The position numbers and the translations under genes are program-made. A stretch of DNA of 44,309 bases from Gammaproteobacteria bacterium (GTDB lineage Bacteria > Pseudomonadota > Gammaproteobacteria > Steroidobacterales > Woeseiaceae): the NCBI GenBank assembly GCA_029884165.1, contig JAOUIH010000023.1, positions 1-44,309 of the forward strand. The letters are read 5' to 3'. Of the stretch, positions 1 through 10,564 are shown piece by piece. The notes beneath the pieces were generated by a model. It searched no databases and had not been told where the DNA came from. It was given only the letters and a program-made list of their open reading frames with translations. The first letter of the stretch is position 1; the number at the start of each line of letters is the position of its first letter.

Positions 1-1618
<1,618 letters not shown>

Positions 1619-1625
1619 CGGCCCG

Positions 1626-1648
1626 GCGGCCGGCCATGTGCCGGCCGC
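1626..1648 (+). other. Perfect 9-bp GC hairpin between hemB and aroE
   Basis: GCGGCCGGC (1626-1634), loop CATGT, GCCGGCCGC (1640-1648). No T run follows, so it is not a classical intrinsic terminator. It may protect the hemB 3' end or structure the aroE leader. Confidence 0.5.
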
Positions 1649-1695
1649 AAGACAACAAGGATGCGCAAGCTTGATCCAGGGAACGAACGGAGATA

Positions 1696-2538
1696 GTGCC
1701 GGTGGCCGCCGACGCGCCTGATCGATACGGGGTCATCGGCTACCCGGTCTCGCACAGCCGCTCGCCGGTCATCCACCGGCTGTTCGCCCTGCAGACAGGG
1801 CAGAACATGCAGTACGAACTCCTGCAGGTCCCGCCGGAAAAGCTGGTCAGCGCCGTGCTGCAGTTCCGGCGTACCGGCGGCAGGGGCCTCAATGTAACCG
1901 TGCCGCACAAGACGGCCGTGGTCGAACTCGTCGACGAACTCAGCGAACGGGCGGCCAGCGCAGGCGCAGTCAACACGCTGACGTTCGCGCCCGACATGGT
2001 CCGCGGCGACAACACGGACGGCGTCGGCCTGATACGCGACCTGCAGCAGAACCTGGGTCAGCGGCTTGCGAATACGAACATACTGATCCTGGGAGCCGGC
2101 GGCGCGACTCGCGGCATCGTGCGGCCGCTGCTCGAGTCCGGCCCTTCCCTGCTGACGATCGCCAATCGGACGGTATCGAAAGCCGAAGAACTTCGGGCGC
2201 GTTTCGCGCCCTGGGGACGAGTAACCGCCTGCAGTTTCGACGACATCGACACCTCGCTCGATTACGGCCTGATCGTCAACGCAACGTCGGCGGGCCTCAA
2301 GGGCGAAACGCCGCCGTATCCCGCCGCCGCCGTCGGGCCGACCACCTGCTGTTACGACCTGTCCTACGGACTGCAGCCGACGCCGTTCTGCCTGTGGGGC
2401 GCGGCCAACGGCGCCGCACTATCGGTCATGGGCTGGGGCATGCTCGTCGAGCAGGCGGCGGAGTCCTTTTATGTCTGGCGGGGTGTGCGGCCCGATACCG
2501 CTCCGGTGCTGAAGCAGCTCAGCGTCAGCGCATCGTAA
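1696..2538 (+). CDS. aroE: Shikimate dehydrogenase (NADP+)
   Basis: Reduces 3-dehydroshikimate to shikimate in aromatic amino acid synthesis. About 280 residues, near the family length. The shikimate-binding motif [16 protein letters not shown] is at the N-terminus. The catalytic Lys sits in NVTVPHK and the matching Asp in DNTDGVGL. The Rossmann glycine loop is [11 protein letters not shown], and NATSAGL and [15 protein letters not shown] are typical C-terminal family motifs. There are two candidate GTG starts, 1696 and 1702. GGAG at 1689-1692 is only 3 nt from the first but 9 nt from the second, so 1702 may be the true start. The 3' end overlaps the convergent gor gene by 14 nt. Confidence 0.96.
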   Translation: MPVAADAPDRYGVIGYPVSHSRSPVIHRLFALQTGQNMQYELLQVPPEKLVSAVLQFRRTGGRGLNVTVPHKTAVVELVDELSERAASAGAVNTLTFAPDMVRGDNTDGVGLIRDLQQNLGQRLANTNILILGAGGATRGIVRPLLESGPSLLTIANRTVSKAEELRARFAPWGRVTACSFDDIDTSLDYGLIVNATSAGLKGETPPYPAAAVGPTTCCYDLSYGLQPTPFCLWGAANGAALSVMGWGMLVEQAAESFYVWRGVRPDTAPVLKQLSVSAS

Positions 2539-3871
2539 CCAGTTCCTCTGCGCTGGTCGGATGAATTGCAACCGTGTCGTCGAAGTCGCGTTTCGTCGCG
2601 CCCATGCGGATTGCGACGGCGAAGCCCTGCATCATTTCGTCCGCCCCGTCACCGAACACGTGGCATCCGACGATCTTCTGTTCCGGGCCGACGGTCACGA
2701 GCTTCATCGCCGAGGGCACTCGGTGCTGGCTCAGAGCGTAGACCATGGGCGTAAAGCGTGACGTATATACCTTGACCGCATCACCGTGCAGCCGGCGCGC
2801 CTCGGCCTCGGTCAGGCCGACCGTGCCGATGGGTGGATGGCTGAAGATGACCGTTGCAATATTCGCGTAGTCGAGGTGGCGGTCCTGCATGCCGCCGTAG
2901 ATCCGGTCCGCGAGCCGCCGACCCGCGGCGATCGCGACCGGCGTAAGCGCCTGGCGCCCGGTGACGTCGCCCAGTGCGTAAACGTTTTCCACGTTCGTGC
3001 GCTGGTAGTCGTCGACCGGTATGAAGCCGTAGCCGTCGACTTCGATCAGCGCATTTTCCGCGCCCAGACCGGCCGTGTTGGGGGCTCGCCCGACAGCCCA
3101 GACGACGCAGTCGAAAGGTCCGAAGCGGCGACCATCGTCCGCTACCAGGTGCAGCTCGTCGCGCGATTTCTCCAACTCCTGCGGTACTACACCGGTTTCG
3201 AGCCTTATCCCGTCACGGTCCATCGCATCGTGCAGCTCGTCTCGCAGGAGTTCGTCGAAGCTGCGCAGCACGCCGTCCTTGCGCACCAGTACCGTGGTTT
3301 CGCAACCGAGCGCATTGAATACGCCGGCGAGTTCGACGGCGACGTAGCCGGAGCCGACGAGCGCGACGCGCTGCGGACGCTCGGCCAGCTCGAAGAATCC
3401 GTCCGAGGTGATGCCGTACTCGGCACCGCGGATCCGTGGCACGATCGGATGCCCGCCGGTTGCAATAACCAGGCTGTCCGCGACATAGCTCTCGTCGCCG
3501 ACCGCGACCGTGTGCCGGTCGACGATGCCGGCATAGCCGCGGATCAGTTCGACGCCGCGCTTCTTGAGGTTGTTCTCGTAGATGCCGTTGAGGCGCAGGA
3601 TGTAGGCGTCGCGACGCTCCTTCAACGCCCCCCAGTCGTGACCCTCGACTGACACGGTGAACCCGTAGTCGGGGGCCTGGGCCGCGTGATGTGCGTGGTT
3701 CGCCGCGTACCACATGACTTTCTTCGGCACGCAGCCGACATTCACGCAGGTGCCGCCGAGCGGCGCACCCTCGATGACGGCTGCCCTGGCGCCGTATTCA
3801 GCCGCGCGCTGCGCGTGGGCGAGACCCCCACTGCCGCCGCCGATGACGATGAGATCGAACTTGCTGGCCAC
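2525..3871 (-). CDS. gor: Glutathione-disulfide reductase
   Basis: FAD enzyme that regenerates reduced glutathione with NADPH, in the cytoplasm. It has 448 residues from a GTG at 3871, matching the family (about 450). The FAD-binding loop is GGGSGG near residues 11-16. The redox-active disulfide is in [14 protein letters not shown] second Rossmann motif, [11 protein letters not shown], is followed by basic residues (LVRKD) that suit NADPH. The C-terminal catalytic His-Glu is in AIHPTSAEE. The gene is divergent from prlC and convergent with aroE. Glutathione use fits the GST and the DsbA-fold isomerase further along. Mercury(II) reductase and dihydrolipoamide dehydrogenase share the fold, but length and motifs favour Gor. 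Confidence 0.95.
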   Translation of the reverse strand: MASKFDLIVIGGGSGGLAHAQRAAEYGARAAVIEGAPLGGTCVNVGCVPKKVMWYAANHAHHAAQAPDYGFTVSVEGHDWGALKERRDAYILRLNGIYENNLKKRGVELIRGYAGIVDRHTVAVGDESYVADSLVIATGGHPIVPRIRGAEYGITSDGFFELAERPQRVALVGSGYVAVELAGVFNALGCETTVLVRKDGVLRSFDELLRDELHDAMDRDGIRLETGVVPQELEKSRDELHLVADDGRRFGPFDCVVWAVGRAPNTAGLGAENALIEVDGYGFIPVDDYQRTNVENVYALGDVTGRQALTPVAIAAGRRLADRIYGGMQDRHLDYANIATVIFSHPPIGTVGLTEAEARRLHGDAVKVYTSRFTPMVYALSQHRVPSAMKLVTVGPEQKIVGCHVFGDGADEMMQGFAVAIRMGATKRDFDDTVAIHPTSAEELVTMR

Positions 3872-3914
3872 TCTGACTCCCTGGCTTGCCGGCGAATGTC
3901 GTGAATTCCGGCTG

Positions 3915-3923
3915 TGTTACCAT
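3915..3923 (+). promoter_or_regulatory. Extended -10 promoter element for prlC
   Basis: TG at 3915-3916, one base, then TACCAT at 3918-3923, with no clear -35. A start near 3930 would leave a leader of about 22 nt before the ATG at 3952. It would also lie downstream of the longer in-frame start at 3886, which supports 3952. Confidence 0.35.
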
Positions 3924-3951
3924 CCTGCCGCCCAGGATTTCAGCCAGAACG

Positions 3952-5976
3952 ATGACGAACCCGCTGTTGGATACTTCCGCCCTGCCCCGGTTCCGGGATC
4001 TGGCGCCTGAACAGGCACTTCCGGCGGTCCGTGAGCTTATCGCAGAAAACCGCCGAAAGCTTGCCGCACTGCTCGAAGACGCCGCCATTTCCGAGTTCGA
4101 TGCGCTCGTCATTCCGCTCGAAGAGATGAGCCATCGGCTGAGCCGCGTCTGGTCACCGGTGTCGCACCTGCAAAGCGTGCTCGGCAATACCGGCTGGAGG
4201 GATGCCTTCAATGACTGCCTGCCACTGATCACGGAACACGTGACCGAGATGGGTCAGAACGAGGCCCTGCACGACGCATTCCGCCGGGTTGCGGCATCGC
4301 TGCCCGCGACTGAGCCGCGGGCCCGTCGAATGCTCGTCGAGCATGCGTTACGGGACTTCAGGCTGGCGGGCATAGGATTGCCGATCGATCGGAAAAACGA
4401 GTTCCGGGAAATCCGGCAACAGCTGGCGGCCGCCCAGGCGCGCTTCGACCAGAACGTGCTGGATGCGACGGACGCATGGCACCTGCATATCGAGGACCGC
4501 GGCAGGCTGGCCGGACTGCCGGGCCCGGTAGTCGAGCGGGCCGCAAGAGAGGCGAGCGAGTACGGGCTGGCGGGCTGGCGGCTCGCGCTGGACATGCCGA
4601 CCTACCAGGCGGTCATGACCCATGCCGGGGACCGGTCGCTCAGGGAGACGTTCTACCGGGCCTGGACCACTCGCGCATCGGACCAGGCCGACGACCCGTC
4701 CCGGGACAATGCCGGCACGATCGAGCAGGTGCTCGCTTTGCGGCATCGGCTGGCCGGGCTCACCGGCTTCGGTAACTACGCCGAGTATTCGCTCGCGACC
4801 AAGATGGCGGCGACGCCGGAGGAGGTCACCGGTTTCCTGCGCGAACTCGCAGCGCGTACGCGGCCGGCAGCGGAGACCGAGCTGGCGTCCCTGGCGAGGC
4901 TTGCCGGCCGGCAGCTCGAGCCCTGGGACCTGCAGTATTACCTCGAGAAGCTCAAGCAGGACCGGTACTCGGTCTCGGACGAGGTACTGCGGCAGTATTT
5001 TCCGGCCGACACGGTCAAGCAGGGCTTGTTCGGGCTGGCTGGCCGGCTCTACGGCGTGACGCTGGCGAAACGGGACGATGTCGAGACCTGGCACGAGTCG
5101 GTCCGCTACTACGAGATTCGCGACGAAGCCGGCATGGTCGTGGGAGGGTTCTACACGGACCTCTATGCGAGGACAGGCAAGCGCGGCGGCGCATGGATGG
5201 ACGAATGCATCGTGCGCAAGAACCTGAACGGCGATAGCGTTGCCCCTGTCGGCTACCTGGTCTGCAACTTCTCGCCGCCGGACGACCAGGGCGTGTCGCT
5301 GCTGACGCACAACGACGTGCTGACCCTGTTCCACGAGTTCGGCCACATGCTGCATCACCTCCTGACCAAGGTCGATTACCCGAGCATCGCAGGTATCAAC
5401 GGCGTGCCGTGGGATGCGGTCGAACTACCAAGCCAGTTCATGGAGAATTTTGCCTGGCATTACGAGGTCATCCGGGAGTCATCGGCGCACCGAGAGAGCG
5501 GCGAACCGCTCCCCGTGGAGCTGTTCGAACGGCTGCAGGCGAGCCGGTACTCAGGCGCAGCCTTGTCGATGCTGCGGCAGATCGAGTTCGCGCTTTATGA
5601 CTTCACGATACACGCTGCCTACGACCCGGAGGCCGGCGCGCGCACGCTGGAGATGCTCCGCGCCATCCGTGACGAAGTGGGCATGATCCGGCATCCCGGG
5701 TACAACCGATTTCCGATGAGCTTCACGCATATCTTTGCCGGCGGCTACGCGGCCGGTTATTACAGCTACAAGTGGGCCGAGGTACTGGCTGCCGATGCTT
5801 TTTCCGCCTTCGAGGAAGCCGGCGTGTTCGACCCGGTCACGGCACGCCGCTTTCGGCAGGAGATACTGGAGATCGGCGGCAGCCGCGACGTGATGGAGGC
5901 ATTCGTCGCGTTTCGAGGACGCAAGCCGAAGCTCGACGCGCTGCTCAGGTACAGCGGCATCGGAGAGGCTGCATGA
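3952..5976 (+). CDS. prlC: Oligopeptidase A (M3 family zinc metallopeptidase)
   Basis: Cytoplasmic thimet-type peptidase that degrades oligopeptides and cleaved signal peptides. The ATG at 3952 gives 674 residues (E. coli about 680), and the N-terminus MTNPLLDTSALPRF resembles the E. coli protein. A longer frame from 3886 looks like non-coding leader. The zinc-binding HEFGH is at residues 461-465 in LTLFHEFGHMLHHLL, and the M3 C-terminal region has FAGGYAAGYYSYKWAEVLAAD. The stop overlaps the xthA start by 4 nt (ATGA), indicating translational coupling with the repair nuclease. Confidence 0.96.
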   Translation: MTNPLLDTSALPRFRDLAPEQALPAVRELIAENRRKLAALLEDAAISEFDALVIPLEEMSHRLSRVWSPVSHLQSVLGNTGWRDAFNDCLPLITEHVTEMGQNEALHDAFRRVAASLPATEPRARRMLVEHALRDFRLAGIGLPIDRKNEFREIRQQLAAAQARFDQNVLDATDAWHLHIEDRGRLAGLPGPVVERAAREASEYGLAGWRLALDMPTYQAVMTHAGDRSLRETFYRAWTTRASDQADDPSRDNAGTIEQVLALRHRLAGLTGFGNYAEYSLATKMAATPEEVTGFLRELAARTRPAAETELASLARLAGRQLEPWDLQYYLEKLKQDRYSVSDEVLRQYFPADTVKQGLFGLAGRLYGVTLAKRDDVETWHESVRYYEIRDEAGMVVGGFYTDLYARTGKRGGAWMDECIVRKNLNGDSVAPVGYLVCNFSPPDDQGVSLLTHNDVLTLFHEFGHMLHHLLTKVDYPSIAGINGVPWDAVELPSQFMENFAWHYEVIRESSAHRESGEPLPVELFERLQASRYSGAALSMLRQIEFALYDFTIHAAYDPEAGARTLEMLRAIRDEVGMIRHPGYNRFPMSFTHIFAGGYAAGYYSYKWAEVLAADAFSAFEEAGVFDPVTARRFRQEILEIGGSRDVMEAFVAFRGRKPKLDALLRYSGIGEAA

Positions 5977-6740
5977 AGATCGCGACCTGGAACGTCAATT
6001 CACTGAAGGTCCGCCTTCCGCATGTCCTCGAATGGATGAATGGCGCCGGTCCCGACGTACTGGTTCTGCAGGAAATCAAGCAGACGAATGACGATTTCCC
6101 GGTGAAGGCTTTCGCCGAGGTGGGTTACGCAGCAATCGCCAGCGGACAGAAGACCTATAACGGCGTCGCCGTTATTGCGCGCGAAGCGCCGCGTGACGCG
6201 CAGACCGATTTTCCAGGCTTCGCGGACCCGCAGCGGCGAATACTTGCGACAACGATCGGAAGCCTGCGAGTCGTGAACCTGTACGTGCCTAACGGCCAGG
6301 AAGTCGGGTCAGACAAGTACGCCTACAAGCTCGAGTGGCTGGCAGCGCTGAAGAAGTTCCTGCAAGCGGAGCTTGCGCAGCACGAGCACGTCGTCGTGCT
6401 CGGCGACTTCAATATCGCGCCGGAGGATCGCGACGTATACGATCCGGTCAAGTGGGGCGACGCGGTGCTTTGCAGTCCGGCCGAGCGCCGGGCGCTCCGC
6501 GAGGTGCTCGAACTGGGATTCAGCGACGTGTTTCGCCAGTTCGAGCAGACCGAGAAATCCTTCAGCTGGTGGGACTATCGCGCGGCAGGGTTCCGGCGAA
6601 ACGCCGGACTCCGTATCGACCTGATCCTGGCCAGCGAATCGCTGGCCGGGACATGCAAGGCCAGCTACATCGACAGGGAACCGCGCACATGGGAGCGTCC
6701 GTCGGACCACACGCCGGTCATCGCAGAATTCGATATCTGA
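5973..6740 (+). CDS. xthA: Exodeoxyribonuclease III / AP endonuclease
   Basis: Endonuclease/exonuclease/phosphatase-fold enzyme that cuts DNA at abasic sites and degrades 3' ends during base-excision repair. It has 255 residues. It starts MKIATWNVNSLKVRL with the metal-binding Asn, then LQEIKQT (catalytic Glu), NLYVPNG, LGDFNIAPEDRDVYDP (Asp/Asn pair) and the terminal SDHTPVIAEF carrying the Asp-His pair. All core motifs are present. It overlaps prlC by 4 nt and is probably cotranscribed with it. Confidence 0.96.
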   Translation: MKIATWNVNSLKVRLPHVLEWMNGAGPDVLVLQEIKQTNDDFPVKAFAEVGYAAIASGQKTYNGVAVIAREAPRDAQTDFPGFADPQRRILATTIGSLRVVNLYVPNGQEVGSDKYAYKLEWLAALKKFLQAELAQHEHVVVLGDFNIAPEDRDVYDPVKWGDAVLCSPAERRALREVLELGFSDVFRQFEQTEKSFSWWDYRAAGFRRNAGLRIDLILASESLAGTCKASYIDREPRTWERPSDHTPVIAEFDI

Positions 6741-6813
6741 GGACTCGATTTCGGCTTATTGTCGAATCGGCAGCGGCAACGCCCGTGGGCCGGGTGTATC
6801 ATTTCTATCCGTC

Positions 6814-7965
6814 ATGCCGGAGGGGGGGTGGTCCGGTGCACAGGCGGCACAAGGAATGAGCAGTTACAACGATCGGCAGTCGGGGCTCGCCGCGTCGTCA
6901 GCCTCCCGGAATAACAAAAAGAAGAAACCCGCGATGTCTCAGGATCGACGCAACGACTACGACGTTACCGATACGGTGCAGGTCAGCAGCCCCGCCGCCG
7001 TCCGCAATGCCGTCCACGAACTTTACGCTCTGGTCTATCCCGGCGTGTCCTTCGACAAGCTCTGGCTGGCGTTTCACGACTTCGAGCGCCTGTTCACCGG
7101 GCGGTTTCCCGGCTACCTCGGCTGCGACACCACCTACCACGACATGCAGCACACGCTTGACATGACGCTCGCACTTGCGCGCCTCGTAGCGGGCTACGAG
7201 AAAACGGCGGTTCCGGAAGACCGTCTCGGTCCGAGGCGCGCCCAGCTCGCTATCATCACCTCGCTGTTTCATGACGCCGGTTACATCCGGCACCGCGAGC
7301 GCGACCGGGATTTTCGCAACGGGGCGGAGTTCACGCTGCAGCATGTATCGCGCAGCGCCGACTTCCTGCGGCGCTACCTGCCCGTGCTCGGACTGGGTGG
7401 CGATGTCGCCGTCGCAAGCATGATCGTGCATTACACCGGCTACGAACTCGATCTCGACTCGATCGAACTCGACGACCCGCGAGACACACTGTGCGGGCAC
7501 CTGCTGGGCACGGCCGACCTGATCGCCCAGATGGCGGATCGCTGCTACCTCGAGAAGTGCCGCGACCGGCTGTACAAGGAATTCGTCCTGGGCGGGGTCG
7601 CCATCGAGAACGCCAGCCCCGGCGAGTATCGGATCCGGTACGAGTCGGGCATCGACCTGCTGCGCCAGACTCCGATCTTCTACCAGCAGGTCACGAAGGA
7701 CCGCCTGCAGCGCCGGTTCAATCGTGCCTACCGTTACGTCGAGGTCCTGTTCGACGGCAAGAACCCCTACGTCGAGGCAATCCGCAAGAACATGGCTCAC
7801 CTCGTCACGGTGCTGAAGACCAACGATTGGCGCCTGTTGCGACGCAAGCCGCCTTATTTCCTGAGCGACGGGGAAACGCCGCAGAACGTGGAGGTCCTGG
7901 TCGAGGACGAGCTGCTGCGCGTCACCGGCCGCGTCCGTGCACTGTCGGCCTCGATGGCGCGCTGA
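6814..7965 (+). CDS. HD-domain phosphohydrolase, cyclic-nucleotide PDE-like
   Basis: A cytoplasmic HD-superfamily metal phosphohydrolase of up to 383 residues. Its motifs are TTYHDMQHTLDM (like the YHNxxH motif of class I cyclic nucleotide phosphodiesterases), SLFHDAGY with the HD pair, IVHYTGYE and GTADLIAQMADR with a late Asp. The substrate cannot be read; cyclic nucleotides are a guess from the motif. Three ATG starts are possible, 6814, 6856 and 6934. The first 40 residues are low-complexity (an NNKKKK run) and none has a good ribosome site, so the true protein may be only 343 residues. The gene stands alone, convergent with the isomerase gene. Confidence 0.8.
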   Translation: MPEGGWSGAQAAQGMSSYNDRQSGLAASSASRNNKKKKPAMSQDRRNDYDVTDTVQVSSPAAVRNAVHELYALVYPGVSFDKLWLAFHDFERLFTGRFPGYLGCDTTYHDMQHTLDMTLALARLVAGYEKTAVPEDRLGPRRAQLAIITSLFHDAGYIRHRERDRDFRNGAEFTLQHVSRSADFLRRYLPVLGLGGDVAVASMIVHYTGYELDLDSIELDDPRDTLCGHLLGTADLIAQMADRCYLEKCRDRLYKEFVLGGVAIENASPGEYRIRYESGIDLLRQTPIFYQQVTKDRLQRRFNRAYRYVEVLFDGKNPYVEAIRKNMAHLVTVLKTNDWRLLRRKPPYFLSDGETPQNVEVLVEDELLRVTGRVRALSASMAR

Positions 7966-8037
7966 TCGGGATCCGAGCCGATCGGCGCTACCCGGTTCTT
8001 CGCTGCCGGCCACCTCCCGCGGGCGGTTCGGCGTTCT

Positions 8038-8625
8038 CTATCGTCCTGAGGCCTCGAGCGCTGCCCTGACGAACGGCAGCCGGTCGTTCCCGAAGAACAT
8101 CTCGTCGCCGACGAACATCGTCGGAGCACCGAATGCGCCGCGCGCCACGGCCTCCTCGGTGTTCGTCTTCAGCGCGGCCTTTATGTCCGGGTCCTCGATG
8201 GCGGCCAGCATCGCGTCTGCGTCCAAGCCCGCCGCCACCAGTATTTCGCGCAGTACCGCGAGGTCGGAGAGATCTCGATCGTCGATGAACATTGCGTCGA
8301 ACAGCCGCTGATGGAGCCGATCGAAGCAGCCGTCTCGCTTTGCCACCAGGGCCAGCCGGAGAGCAGCGAGCGTGTTCTGCGGGAAGATCGAATTGCTCCG
8401 GAACGCTATGCCGTAGTGGCGCGCCCAGCGGTCGAGGTCATGCAACATGTAGGCAAGCCTCGGCAGAAGCATCCCGGGCGGCTGGTTGCCGGTCGCCTTC
8501 ATGACGCCGCCGAGGAACATCGGCCGATAATCGATCACGAAGTCGCCCAGCTGCTCGAGCTGGCTGTTCGCCATGTAGGAATACGGACTGACGTAGTCGT
8601 AGAAGAACTCGAGTTTTGCGCTCAT
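8038..8625 (-). CDS. 2-hydroxychromene-2-carboxylate isomerase family (DsbA/GST-kappa fold)
   Basis: 195 residues beginning MSAKLEFFYDYVSPYSYMAN, the FDYxSPYSY motif of HCCA isomerases, where Ser takes the place of the redox Cys and activates glutathione. The C-terminal GAFGAPTMFVGDEMFFGNDR is the cis-Pro region and the typical family ending. Characterised members act in naphthalene or aromatic ring breakdown. No other aromatic catabolism genes are here, so the substrate is unknown. It lies 27 nt downstream of a GST gene on the same strand, suggesting a small glutathione-linked operon with 8653-9267 and 9264-9815. Confidence 0.9.
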   Translation of the reverse strand: MSAKLEFFYDYVSPYSYMANSQLEQLGDFVIDYRPMFLGGVMKATGNQPPGMLLPRLAYMLHDLDRWARHYGIAFRSNSIFPQNTLAALRLALVAKRDGCFDRLHQRLFDAMFIDDRDLSDLAVLREILVAAGLDADAMLAAIEDPDIKAALKTNTEEAVARGAFGAPTMFVGDEMFFGNDRLPFVRAALEASGR

Positions 8626-8652
8626 GTCGACTCCAGGCTGGCGTTTCGGCCC

Positions 8653-9267
8653 TCAGCCGGCCGGGTCCTGCATCGGAACATACTTCGGCCGCGATTCGAT
8701 CCGCGCCAGCCAGGCCCTGATTGCGGGGTAGGCGCCGAGATCGAAGCCTCCTTCGTGCGCCACGTGCGTGTAAGCGTACAGGGCAATGTCGGCCAGCGTG
8801 TAGTCGCCTCCGGCCATGTATGCACGCGTGCTCAGCTCGCCTTCCATGATGCCGAGCGCGCGATAACCGGCGGCGCGCTTTTCGGCCAGCGTGGCGCTGC
8901 GCTCCGGTGGATTGCCCAGGTACCGGACGATGAACCGCGCCGTGGCGACGTTCGGCTCGTGGCTGTACTGCTCGAAAAACAGCCATTGCAGGACCTGCGC
9001 CCGCGCCCAGCGGTCAACGCCGACCAACGGCGTGCCCTCGGCGAGATAGCACAGAATGGCGTTCGACTCCGGCAGGTACAGGCCCCCGGGCAGCCCCAGC
9101 AGCGGAATCTTGCCGTTGGGATTCATCGCGAGGAATTCCGGCGTCCGCGTTTCGCCGGCCAGGATATCGACCTCGCGCCAGTCGTAAGCCAGTCCCAGCT
9201 CGGCGCACAACAGCTGGATCTTGTAGCAATTGCCGGACCGCGAATCCCCGTAGACCAGCATGCTCAT
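8653..9267 (-). CDS. Glutathione S-transferase
   Basis: 204 residues. The thioredoxin-fold N-domain carries SGNCYKIQLL, then NPNGKIPLL (cis-Pro) and LPESNAILCYLA (Glu-Ser binding the glutathione gamma-glutamyl group). The helical C-domain has YMAGGDYTLADIALYAYTH, the N-capping box of GSTs, and ends with YPAIRAWLARIESRP. It probably conjugates or reduces electrophiles. Its ATG overlaps the stop of the upstream membrane-protein gene by 4 nt (ATGA), so the two are coupled. Confidence 0.93.
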   Translation of the reverse strand: MSMLVYGDSRSGNCYKIQLLCAELGLAYDWREVDILAGETRTPEFLAMNPNGKIPLLGLPGGLYLPESNAILCYLAEGTPLVGVDRWARAQVLQWLFFEQYSHEPNVATARFIVRYLGNPPERSATLAEKRAAGYRALGIMEGELSTRAYMAGGDYTLADIALYAYTHVAHEGGFDLGAYPAIRAWLARIESRPKYVPMQDPAG

Positions 9268-9815
9268 TCTCCCTTCGCTTCACGCCACGCGCGCAGCGTC
9301 GAGGCCTCCTCGCGGCTGAGTGCCCGCCGTGAGTAGAAGGCGGCAAGAGCGGCACCGAACAGGCCGTACACGGTGCCCAGGGCCCCGAATTCCCGGGTGA
9401 GGAAAGTCCGGATGGTATGCCAGGAAATCTCGGCGACGAGCGGCAGCGCGCCGGTCCCGAACTCCCGTCCCGTCAGGTTCAGTGCCGAAATGAAGCTTCC
9501 GGTGACAGCGGCCAGGAACGCGATCCCCGCCGCGAGCAGCGGGAAGCGCCAGTCGAAGCCCGCACCATAACGGCGGACGGCCCTGCCGACGAGGAAGCCC
9601 TGCACGATCGAGAACCAGGGAAAAAACCGGTCGAACGCCATTGCCGACCCGACCCACAGCACATTCAGCAGCAGCGCAGCCAGCAGCGCCCCCCAGGCCG
9701 CCCCCCGGAGCGACTGTGACGCAATGAGAGCGGCCGGATCCATGCCTGCCCGGGCAAGCGCGTCGTTGCCGGAGTGGCGTTTCCTGAGTCGCAGTATCGG
9801 TGGGGTCTCGCTCAT
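9264..9815 (-). CDS. Inner-membrane protein of unknown function
   Basis: 183 residues. A polar N-terminus is followed by about four hydrophobic segments: WGALLAALLLNVLWVGSAMAF, FPWFSIVQGFLVG, FPLLAAGIAFLAAVTGSFISA and GTVYGLFGAALAAFYS. The tail is charged (RALSREEASTLRAWREAKGE). I do not recognise the family. Its stop overlaps the GST start, so it heads a run of three minus-strand genes with the GST and the HCCA-like isomerase. A role linked to glutathione chemistry is only a guess from position. Confidence 0.75.
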   Translation of the reverse strand: MSETPPILRLRKRHSGNDALARAGMDPAALIASQSLRGAAWGALLAALLLNVLWVGSAMAFDRFFPWFSIVQGFLVGRAVRRYGAGFDWRFPLLAAGIAFLAAVTGSFISALNLTGREFGTGALPLVAEISWHTIRTFLTREFGALGTVYGLFGAALAAFYSRRALSREEASTLRAWREAKGE

Positions 9816-9921
9816 CGAGCGCTTATGGTAGGGAAATTCTTGGCCTCGCGCGACGCCGCGTCGGGGCCATGCCGGGATGAGTTATCATGCGCGCAGTCCT
9901 GGCATGCGCGTGGAGAGGGAA

Positions 9922-10545
9922 GTGGACAACAGGCAGACCTTGATCGCCGCCCTGGCAGCGCTGGTGCTCGGCGGCGCCTGCGCCGGCAGTGCTGCCGTGA
10001 CGAAGAACCTGCACGACAGGGAGCACCCGGGCATCCCGTTCCGGAACGTGCTGGTCATCGGCGTAGCCGATGACTACAACGGGCGGGCCGCCTTCGAGCG
10101 CGAAATGGTTGCCTTCATCCGGGACCTGGGCGGCGACGCCAACGCCTACTACCGCATCGCCGGGGACCAGCCACAGTTGTCGGCGGAATCGGTCCGGGAT
10201 GCCGCACGGCAAGGCGGGTTTGACGCCGTACTCGTAACCCGGGTCGCCGGCCAGGATTTTTCCGCCGAGGTGAAGCGTGGGACCGCCGAGACCAAGGCGA
10301 CGACCGTAGGCGGCAACGTGATCAACCTGTTCCGCTACGATTACACCGAACTCAACGAACCGGAGCGCGTCGACTTCAGCGGCGCGGTGACCTTGACCAC
10401 AGATCTGTATGCCGTCATCGACGAAAGCGTCGTCTGGTCCATAGACACGCATTCGTCCGGCCACGCCGAAATCGGCGAGCTGATCGAAGCCCAGGGCCAG
10501 GCTATCGCCGCCCAGCTCCGCAGGGACAGGATTGTCGGCAGGTAG
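9922..10545 (+). CDS. Exported protein of unknown function, possible lipoprotein
   Basis: 207 residues from a GTG at 9922, preceded by GAGAGGGA at 9913-9920. An in-frame start at 9877 has no comparable site. The N-terminus (DNRQTLIAALAALVLGGACA) is a signal peptide; the Cys could be lipidated, but the box GGAC is not canonical. The mature part contains FRNVLVIGVADDYNGRAAFE and repeated beta-strand-like segments resembling lipoproteins that precede TRAP-like receptors. No catalytic motif is seen. A receptor-like lipoprotein gene follows 19 nt downstream, and the two are probably cotranscribed. Confidence 0.75.
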   Translation: MDNRQTLIAALAALVLGGACAGSAAVTKNLHDREHPGIPFRNVLVIGVADDYNGRAAFEREMVAFIRDLGGDANAYYRIAGDQPQLSAESVRDAARQGGFDAVLVTRVAGQDFSAEVKRGTAETKATTVGGNVINLFRYDYTELNEPERVDFSGAVTLTTDLYAVIDESVVWSIDTHSSGHAEIGELIEAQGQAIAAQLRRDRIVGR

Positions 10546-10564
10546 GGAGCGCGAGACCCTCAGT

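Noticed and set aside
2786-3652. 288-residue open frame on the plus strand inside gor
   Set aside because: The minus strand encodes a complete glutathione reductase; this frame has no recognisable domain.
7968-7987. GATCGG...CCGATC hairpin after the HD gene as a terminator
   Set aside because: Only 6 bp, 8-nt loop and no T run.
6898-8013. 371-residue open frame on the minus strand
   Set aside because: Complement of the HD-domain gene, without motifs.
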